NCBI GenBank assembly: GCA_900551205.1
Contig: URUW01000068.1
Span: forward strand, 1-8,826
Length of the DNA stretch: 8,826 nucleotides
DNA from: an uncultured Collinsella sp.
Lineage (GTDB): Bacteria; Actinomycetota; Coriobacteriia; Coriobacteriales; Coriobacteriaceae
Direction: 5' to 3'
Made by a program: the position numbers and the translations under genes. The notes beneath the pieces are model-generated. The model searched no databases, was not told where the DNA came from, and worked only from the letters and a program-made list of their open reading frames with translations. Below are positions 1 to 4,763 of this stretch, in pieces (position 1 is the first letter of the stretch; each line of letters begins with the position of its first letter).

Positions 1-15
1 CGGGATTCGAACCCG
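1..15 (-). other. tRNA T-arm-like sequence, cut by the window edge
   Basis: Read on the minus strand, this is a T-stem and loop: four visible stem pairs around the seven-base loop TTCGAAT, with the fifth pair depending on the base just outside the window. In an intact tRNA the acceptor strand would lie left of position 1. The sequence to the right (17-80) does not fold into a normal anticodon arm or D-arm: a CTGGAAA loop resembling a serine GGA anticodon loop occurs at 49-55, but its flanks do not pair. It could be a degenerate tRNA, a tRNA fragment at an integration site, or a genuine tRNA with an unusual body. No intact tRNA can be claimed from the visible part. Confidence 0.4.
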
Positions 16-115
16 ACAGGGTGCGGAGCTGAGGAAACGCGTAAGCGTTTTCCAGCGCAGCACGCAAGGAGCGGAGCGACGCAGCGAAAGCGGGCGGCGC
101 CAGCCGCACGCGGAC

Positions 116-133
116 ATCCCGCTGGGGGCACCA
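116..133 (+). other. Orphan tRNA 3'-end fragment with encoded CCA
   Basis: ATCCCGCTGGGGGCACCA reads like the last 18 bases of a tRNA: end of the T-loop, 3' half of the T-stem (CCCGC), seven-base acceptor strand (TGGGGGC), discriminator A and CCA. The sequence just upstream (106-115) does not supply the other half of the T-arm. No matching 5' acceptor strand (GCCCCCA) is visible in the window, so this is a tail without a body. A strong terminator begins 13 bases later, as expected for a tRNA transcript on this strand. Such 3' tails are typical remnants at tRNA-targeted integration sites; that reading is inference. Confidence 0.45.
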
Positions 134-145
134 CAGAATCTGAGA

Positions 146-176
146 AGCCCGTTACCAATTCGGTAGCGGGCTTTTT
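146..176 (+). terminator. Rho-independent terminator after the tRNA 3' fragment
   Basis: An 11-bp stem (146-156 paired with 162-172, one T-G wobble, arms AGCCCGTTACC and GGTAGCGGGCT) with a five-base loop AATTC runs directly into TTTTT. Direction and position fit termination of a plus-strand transcript ending in the CCA-tailed fragment at 116-133. On the other strand the hairpin is followed by TTCTC, so it is a much weaker terminator there. Confidence 0.85.
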
Positions 177-189
177 GCTACCCATACGC

Positions 190-205
190 CGGGATTCGAA
201 CCCCG
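190..205 (-). repeat. Second T-arm-like copy (14-base direct repeat of 1-14)
   Basis: CGGGATTCGAACCC occurs at 1-14 and again at 190-203, exactly and in the same orientation. On the minus strand it forms a T-arm with loop TTCGAAT and four of five stem pairs (one G-G mismatch). No cloverleaf can be drawn around it, and the sequence beyond it lacks an encoded CCA. The two copies flank the CCA fragment and its terminator. The repeat may be a tRNA-derived duplication or simply reflect how conserved the T-arm is. Confidence 0.45.
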
Positions 206-230
206 AAGGCATAAAATCACACTGTCATCC

Positions 231-465
231 AAGGGCCCGTGGACAAAAAATAGCAAATATGAGTACTGTTACCAATTTAGTAACAGCGATTTCATGCCAT
301 CAGAAGGCGATTTGGACACAAGGCGTCCTACGGCGGAGGAATTGCAGGCATTTATCAGCTAAGTACTTGGACATATGTTGCGTAACACTGCATATTTTGC
401 AAAAAGATAATGCTACAGGGCTTGTGACAGTACTCATATTTGACGTTTTTTGCCCACGACCCCTT
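231..465. repeat. AT-rich element bounded by 39-bp inverted repeats
   Basis: The left arm (231-269) and the right arm (427-465) are reverse complements at 33 of 39 positions. The inner 15 bases (AAATATGAGTACTGT, 255-269, against 427-441) match perfectly. The 157 bases between the arms are visibly richer in A and T than the neighbouring genes and contain no credible coding sequence or ribosome binding site. No target-site duplication is visible at the outer ends. The structure could be a miniature inverted-repeat element, a dispersed genus-specific intergenic repeat, or paired binding sites for a regulator. The repeat itself is certain; its nature is not. Confidence 0.7.
266..286. repeat. Small hairpin at the inner edge of the left arm
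   Basis: CTGTTAC (266-272) and GTAACAG (280-286) pair perfectly over 7 bp with a seven-base loop. There is no T-run on either strand, so it is not a terminator. Its core resembles the tRNA-side terminator: 151-167 and 268-284 agree at 14 of 17 positions and share GTTACCAATT. Confidence 0.5.
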
Positions 466-513
466 ATTGCGTGGGCGAATCAGTTGCAAAGCGGGATCCA
501 AAGCGTCCTTCGC

Positions 514-549
514 AAACAAAAACCGGAGCCCGCGCGATGCGGACCCCGG
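514..549 (-). terminator. Rho-independent terminator of the glutamine synthetase gene
   Basis: On the minus strand, starting 32 bases after the stop codon, an 11-bp stem (549-539 with 533-523, two G-T wobbles, arms CCGGGGTCCGC and GCGGGCTCCGG) with a five-base loop is followed by TTTTTGTTT. Position and orientation fit a monocistronic or operon-terminal glnA transcript. Confidence 0.85.
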
Positions 550-580
550 CTCAATACCGTGACGATATGTCAGTTACGTT

Positions 581-2668
581 CTACACGTAGAACAGGATGT
601 CGTCGTAGGTCGGGACCGGCCAGTAGTCGGCAGCCACGATCTCCTCCATGGCATCCACGGCGGCACGCAGCGTATCCATAGCGGGAACAACCTCGTGCGC
701 GTACACGTTGGCCTGCTCCTGGCCATCGAGGGTCTCGGCCTTCTGGTGTACGGCATCGAGAGCCTTGATGGAATCGTTGATGGCGGTGATGCCGTTGCAG
801 AGCTTGTTGAGCGTGTTCTGCTCGCACTGCATGGCAGCGTCAGCACCGGCGGCGCGGATTGTCTCCAGGCCCTTAGCGACCTTGGTGGCATAGGCGGTGA
901 TGACCGGGCGATAGGTACGACGTGCCTCGCGAATCATCGTGGTAGCCTCGATGTTCATGAGCTTGTTGTACTTCTCGAGCTTGCAGTCGTAGCGGCACTG
1001 GGCCTCGGCGCGGGTCAGAACGCCCGTCTCCTCAAAGAGCGCGATGGCCTTATCGGAAACAAAGGCAGGCAGAGCGTCGGCCGTGGTCTTGTTGTTGGCA
1101 AGGCCGCGCTTCTCGGCCTCGACGGGCCACTCGTCGGAGTAGCCGTCGCCGGAGAACAAGATGCGCTGGTGATCGGTCAGGACCTTTTTGCAGTACTCGA
1201 GCGCGGCGTCCTGGAACTTGTCCTCGGGCGTGCCCTCAAGTGCATCGGCAAAGGACTTGAGCGACTTGGCCACGGCGGCATCGAGCACCAGGTTGGAGTC
1301 GGAGACGTTCTGCTCGGAGCCGCAGGCACGGAACTCAAACTTGTTGCCGGTGAAGGCGAACGGGGAGGTGCGGTTGCGGTCGGTGTTATCCTGCATCAGC
1401 TTGGGCAGGGTGTCGGCGCCCAGGTCGAGCACGCCGCGCGTGGCGTGGACGGAAGCCTTGCCGTCGATGATCTTCTCGACGACCTCGGTAAGCTGGTCGC
1501 CCAGGAAGATGGACATAATCGCCGGAGGAGCCTCGTTGGCGCCCAGACGATGGTCGTTGCCGGCCGAGGCGACGGAAGCACGCAGGAGCTCTTGATAGTT
1601 ATCGACGGCCTCGATCACCGCAGTGAGGAAGACGATGAACTGCAGGTTGTCGAGCGGGGTGTCGCCCGGATCGAGCAGATTCTCGGACTCGGTGCCAAGC
1701 GACCAGTTGTTGTGCTTGCCCGAACCGTTGATACCCTCGAACGGCTTCTCGTGCAGCAGGCAGACCAGATCGTGGCGGGAGGCGATGAGCTTCATCTTCT
1801 CCATCATGACCAGGTTCTGGTCGATGGCCTCGTTGACCTCGCCATAGACGGGGGCGAGCTCATGCTGGCAGGGGGCAACCTCGTTGTGCTTGGTCTTGGC
1901 GGGAATGCCGAGCGCCCACAGCTCGTTGTCCAGGTCCTTCATATAGGACGAGACGGTGGGGCGGATTGCGCCAAAGTAGTGCTCCTCGAGCTCCTGGCCC
2001 TTGCAGGGAGCGGCGCCAAAGAGCGTGCGGCCGGTGATGACCAGGTCCTTGCGCTTGCGGTAGGCGTCCTTCTTGATCAGGAAGTACTCCTGCTCGTCGC
2101 CTACGGAAGGAACGACCTTCTTGGGGCTCTTGCCAAACAATGCCAAAACGCGCTTGGACTCACGCGAGAGCGCGGTCATGGAGCGCAGCAGCGGGGTCTT
2201 CTTGTCCAGGGCCTCGCCCGTGTAGGAGCAGAAGGCCGTGGGGATGCACAGGACGTCGTCCTTGATAAAGGCGGGGCTGGTGGGATCCCAAGCGGTGTAG
2301 CCACGGGCCTCGAAGGTGGCACGCAGGCCGCCGTTGGGGAAGCTGGAGGCGTCCGGCTCGCCCTGGATGAGGTTCTTGCCCGTAAACTTGGTAATGGCGG
2401 TGCCGTCGTGGTTGGGCTCGAGGAAGCTGTCGTGCTTCTCGGAAGTGATGCCCGAAAGCGGCTGGAACCAGTGCGCATAGTGCGTAGCGCCCTTGGAGAT
2501 GGCCCAGACCTTCATGGCGTGAGCGACGGCGTTGGCCACGTCCAGGTCGAGCGGCTCACCGTCCTCGAGGGTTGCAGCAAGGCGCTTCCAAATGTCCTTG
2601 GGGAGGTAGTCCTTCATGACTTCCTCAGAGAACACCATGGTTCCGAAGCGGTCAGTAAGTTCGGCCAT
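581..2668 (-). CDS. glnN: Glutamine synthetase, type III
   Basis: This cytoplasmic enzyme makes glutamine from glutamate, ammonia and ATP, the main entry of ammonia into metabolism. The product is 695 residues, near the usual 700 or so for type III and far longer than type I or II. Family landmarks are clear: HWFQPL (about 66-71), GDEQEYFL (190-197), the [14 protein letters not shown] block (260-273), [10 protein letters not shown] (314-323, nucleotide-binding region) and [16 protein letters not shown] (432-447). I chose ATG at 2668 because AGGGAG lies six bases before it; an in-frame GTG at 2692 adds eight residues but has no ribosome binding site. The gene stands alone, divergent from metF, with its own terminator. 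The upstream inverted repeat at 2750-2784 could be a nitrogen-responsive operator, but this is unproven. I see no frameshift or missing motif. Many genomes label it glnA. Confidence 0.96.
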   Translation of the reverse strand: MAELTDRFGTMVFSEEVMKDYLPKDIWKRLAATLEDGEPLDLDVANAVAHAMKVWAISKGATHYAHWFQPLSGITSEKHDSFLEPNHDGTAITKFTGKNLIQGEPDASSFPNGGLRATFEARGYTAWDPTSPAFIKDDVLCIPTAFCSYTGEALDKKTPLLRSMTALSRESKRVLALFGKSPKKVVPSVGDEQEYFLIKKDAYRKRKDLVITGRTLFGAAPCKGQELEEHYFGAIRPTVSSYMKDLDNELWALGIPAKTKHNEVAPCQHELAPVYGEVNEAIDQNLVMMEKMKLIASRHDLVCLLHEKPFEGINGSGKHNNWSLGTESENLLDPGDTPLDNLQFIVFLTAVIEAVDNYQELLRASVASAGNDHRLGANEAPPAIMSIFLGDQLTEVVEKIIDGKASVHATRGVLDLGADTLPKLMQDNTDRNRTSPFAFTGNKFEFRACGSEQNVSDSNLVLDAAVAKSLKSFADALEGTPEDKFQDAALEYCKKVLTDHQRILFSGDGYSDEWPVEAEKRGLANNKTTADALPAFVSDKAIALFEETGVLTRAEAQCRYDCKLEKYNKLMNIEATTMIREARRTYRPVITAYATKVAKGLETIRAAGADAAMQCEQNTLNKLCNGITAINDSIKALDAVHQKAETLDGQEQANVYAHEVVPAMDTLRAAVDAMEEIVAADYWPVPTYDDILFYV

Positions 2669-2674
2669 ACGGAA

Positions 2675-2680
2675 CTCCCT
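2675..2680 (-). promoter_or_regulatory. Ribosome binding site that sets the glutamine synthetase start
   Basis: On the minus strand AGGGAG lies six bases upstream of the ATG at 2668. It favours that start over the in-frame GTG at 2692, which lies upstream of this site and has no purine-rich site of its own. Confidence 0.75.
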
Positions 2681-2749
2681 TCGTATCGGCACCGCGTGAG
2701 AAGCGGTGTTGATTGCTAACGAACGAGTCCTAGCTTAGACTCGCCGTGT

Positions 2750-2784
2750 TTCCGCGACATTACCGTTATGTTGCTGTCGCGAAA
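2750..2784. promoter_or_regulatory. Operator-like inverted repeat upstream of glutamine synthetase
   Basis: CGCGACA (2753-2759) and TGTCGCG (2775-2781) are perfect reverse complements 15 bases apart. The symmetry extends to TTTC outside the left arm and AAA outside the right arm, with one base of slippage. Inside lies a second near-palindrome, ACATTAC-C-GTTATGT (2757-2771, one mismatch). It sits 82 to 116 bases upstream of the glnN start codon. There is no T-run, so it is not a terminator. The nested symmetry suggests a dimeric regulator site. It does not clearly match the GlnR, AmtR or NtcA consensus sequences that I know. I found no convincing -35/-10 pair for the gene. Confidence 0.4.
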
Positions 2785-2892
2785 CCAATCAATGAGGTTA
2801 CCGCATCGCGGCGGTGTTGCTGCCCTCAACAGCCAATCAACTGTATAAATTGCAGACCTCTCCCCATGGTTTAAGGATAGTCAACTTGGAAC

Positions 2893-2942
2893 GGGGCTCT
2901 ATTAACTGGTATTTCGCATCAGATACCATTCAATAGAGCCCC
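2893..2942. repeat. 50-nt hairpin in the glnN-metF intergenic region
   Basis: The arms GGGGCTCTATT (2893-2903) and AATAGAGCCCC (2932-2942) pair perfectly over 11 bp. After a 3x3 internal loop, TGGTAT (2907-2912) pairs with ATACCA (2923-2928), leaving a ten-base loop. Neither strand has a T-run after the stem, so an intrinsic terminator is unlikely. It lies about 150 bases before the metF start and, if the promoter near 3047 is right, upstream of the metF transcript. Possible roles are a regulator binding site, a structured RNA from another start, or a dispersed palindromic repeat. Confidence 0.65.
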
Positions 2943-3046
2943 CATTCTACATTGACCGCTCTGTTATAGGAAATGCCGATAGCGAAGCATTTTCGATTGG
3001 TATCACCAAATAGCGAGTAAAACTCCATCGTGGCGCAGTGGTGCTG

Positions 3047-3052
3047 TAGAAT
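3047..3052 (+). promoter_or_regulatory. Possible -10 element of the metF operon
   Basis: TAGAAT lies 40 bases before the metF start codon, which would give a leader of about 35 bases. No good -35 hexamer lies 16-18 bases upstream (TCCATC at 3024-3029 is weak). The same hexamer appears at a similar distance before the DUF711 gene. No SAM or cobalamin riboswitch can be recognised in 2669-3092. Confidence 0.35.
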
Positions 3053-3092
3053 CCTTACAACACATCGCACTAAGCATCTAAAGGAGCACGAT

Positions 3093-3965
3093 ATGCGCGT
3101 CGACGAGGTTTTTAAGCAGGCAGCATCCCAAGGCACCGCGCCCGTTTCGTTTGAGATGTTCCCGCCCAAGGGCGAGCTGACCCTCGACACGGCTCGCGAA
3201 GTGGCAGGCAATCTGTGCAATCTTTCGCCGAGTTTTGTCTCGGTCACCTGCTCGGCCGGCGGTTCGGGCAACGGCGCCGCCACCGCCCCCATCGCACATA
3301 TGATTACGAGCGAATTCGATACGCCCTCGGTGGCACACCTCACCTGCGTTGGCCGCACGCATGCCGATATTGCCGCCAAGATCGACGAGTACCGCTCCGC
3401 CGGTGTAGAAAATGTGCTGGCCCTGCGCGGTGATCTTCCCGCCGGCGCGACCGAGGACGACAAGCCCGCCTCGGACTACGCCTACGCCCGCGACCTCATC
3501 CCCGAGCTCGTCGACGCCGGCTTTTGTGTGGGCGCCGCAGCCTACCCCGAGGGCCACATTGCCTGCGAGGACCTCAACGTCTCGGTCGAACACCTCAAGC
3601 AAAAACAGGACGCCGGCGCGAGCTTCTTTGTGACGCAGCTCTTCTTTGATAACGAGTGCTTCTACCGTTTTCGCGAGCTTGCCGACAAGGCCGGTATCAC
3701 CGTGCCCATTACCGCGGGCATCATGCCGTTTATGGGCAAGTCGCAGATCAGCCGCATGGTCTTTATGTGCGGCGCATCGCTGCCCTCCCCCGTCATCAAG
3801 ATTCTCGCCAAGTACGAGAACGATCCCGAGAGCCTGCAGGCAGCCGGTGTAGATTATGCCGCCCGTCAGCTTTGCGACCTCAAGGAGCACGGCGCCGCCG
3901 GTCTGCACCTGTACACTATGAATCGTCCTGCGATCGCCGCAACCATTATGGAGCGCTTGGGGTAA
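3093..3965 (+). CDS. metF: Methylenetetrahydrofolate reductase
   Basis: This cytoplasmic flavoenzyme reduces 5,10-methylenetetrahydrofolate to 5-methyltetrahydrofolate, the methyl donor for MetH two genes downstream. The 290-residue product is close to the usual length of about 295 for the bacterial single-domain form, with the TIM-barrel motifs in order: SFEMFPPK (19-26, E21 at the catalytic glutamate position), LALRGDLP (109-116, D114 at the flavin-contacting aspartate position), YPEGH (151-155), FFVTQLFFD (178-186, Q182 in the folate-binding strand), GIMP (209-212) and HLYTMNR (272-278). ATG at 3093 was chosen because AAGGAG lies six bases before it; longer in-frame starts lack a binding site and known sequence. 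The stop overlaps the next start (TAATG), so the two are probably translationally coupled. I see no anomaly. The electron donor, NADH or another carrier, cannot be read from sequence. Confidence 0.95.
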   Translation: MRVDEVFKQAASQGTAPVSFEMFPPKGELTLDTAREVAGNLCNLSPSFVSVTCSAGGSGNGAATAPIAHMITSEFDTPSVAHLTCVGRTHADIAAKIDEYRSAGVENVLALRGDLPAGATEDDKPASDYAYARDLIPELVDAGFCVGAAAYPEGHIACEDLNVSVEHLKQKQDAGASFFVTQLFFDNECFYRFRELADKAGITVPITAGIMPFMGKSQISRMVFMCGASLPSPVIKILAKYENDPESLQAAGVDYAARQLCDLKEHGAAGLHLYTMNRPAIAATIMERLG

Positions 3966-4753
3966 TGGAAAAACCGCGCATCGATACAGCTTTTGGTGAA
4001 GTGCCGGCCGACCTTGCGTCGCCGGCGCTCTACCGTATCGATGCTGCCCATCGCCCCCGAGTCGACCGTGCCGAGATGCTGCGGTATCTGGGCTACGGCG
4101 GCCAGCAGATTGAGCCCGAGCTGTCGCAGCGTATTGAGCTTGTCGTTGAACGTTTGGAACTGGACATTGAGCCCCGTGGCGTGCGACGCGTGTTTGCCGT
4201 CGATGCCACGGGCGTCGACGAGCAGGGCGAGCCTTGCATCCGCCTGGTCGGCACCAACGTTGAGCTGCGCGGCCGCGATATCTATCGCCACCTCAAAGAC
4301 GCCCGCTTTGCCGCACTCATGGCATGCACCCTCGGCATGGACGCCGAGCGTCGCCTGCGAACCACGGGAGCCCAGCAGCCCCTAGAGGGAGCCGTGCTCG
4401 ACGCCGCATGCTCTGCCTATGTAGAAGCCGCCGTCGAGCAGATGGACCAACAGGTCAAGGCTGCGGCCGCCGTACACGGACTCGCCGGTAACTGGCGCTT
4501 CAGCCCCGGCTACGGCGACTGCCCGCGTACGGCCCAGCACTCAATCGTGGCTGCGCTCAACGCCACGCGGCTCATCGGGCTTACCGTCACGCCGACCAGC
4601 CTGCTCATGCCCACCAAGAGCGTGACCGCGGTGATCGGTCTGTTTGATGGCAAGGTCCGCGACGCCCAGAGCCGCCCCACCTGCAATATCTGCCGTATGC
4701 GCGAGCACTGCCGCTTCCGCGCCGCCCACACCACCTGCTATTCCAGCCATTAG
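3965..4753 (+). CDS. Free-standing B12-dependent methionine synthase activation protein
   Basis: The 262-residue product resembles the C-terminal AdoMet-binding activation domain of MetH, here encoded as its own gene. Its expected role is to bind AdoMet so that cob(II)alamin, formed by occasional oxidation in MetH, is reductively remethylated. The motif RFSPGYGDCP (178-187) corresponds to the RxxxGYPACP AdoMet-binding loop of E. coli MetH, followed by IGLTVTPTSLLMPTKSV (204-220), which fits the conserved strand after it. The C-terminus has a cysteine cluster (C240, C243, C249, C258) absent from the E. coli domain, which may bind a metal or iron-sulfur cluster; that is inference. The start ATG shares its A with the metF stop codon, and the stop TAG forms part of the metH ribosome binding site, so all three genes are tightly linked. 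The downstream MetH lacks this domain, which strongly supports the assignment. Confidence 0.88.
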   Translation: MEKPRIDTAFGEVPADLASPALYRIDAAHRPRVDRAEMLRYLGYGGQQIEPELSQRIELVVERLELDIEPRGVRRVFAVDATGVDEQGEPCIRLVGTNVELRGRDIYRHLKDARFAALMACTLGMDAERRLRTTGAQQPLEGAVLDAACSAYVEAAVEQMDQQVKAAAAVHGLAGNWRFSPGYGDCPRTAQHSIVAALNATRLIGLTVTPTSLLMPTKSVTAVIGLFDGKVRDAQSRPTCNICRMREHCRFRAAHTTCYSSH

Positions 4754-4763
4754 GAGCTTATTG

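Noticed and set aside
17..80. Serine tRNA (anticodon GGA) on the minus strand
   Set aside because: A CTGGAAA loop and a long hairpin like a variable arm are present next to a T-arm, but the anticodon stem does not pair and no D-arm or matching acceptor stem is visible.
452..476. Hairpin GCCCACG...CGTGGGC as a terminator
   Set aside because: The T-run lies before the stem on the plus strand, and on the minus strand the stem is followed by A residues, so neither direction gives an intrinsic terminator. It partly overlaps the right arm of the 39-bp inverted repeat.
175..681. 168-residue plus-strand reading frame across the left intergenic region, with an internal ATG at 259
   Set aside because: Its first part runs through the inverted-repeat element and its last 100 bases are antisense to the end of glnN. 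There is no ribosome binding site at 175 or 259, and the product resembles no family I know.
695..2719. 674-residue plus-strand open frame opposite glutamine synthetase
   Set aside because: Long antisense frames are expected opposite GC-rich genes with strong third-position bias. The minus strand encodes an unmistakable type III glutamine synthetase with a good ribosome binding site and terminator.
2669..3092. SAM or cobalamin riboswitch before the metF operon
   Set aside because: I looked for the conserved core sequences of both classes and found none. The only large structure is the 50-nt hairpin, which has the wrong shape and probably lies upstream of the transcript.
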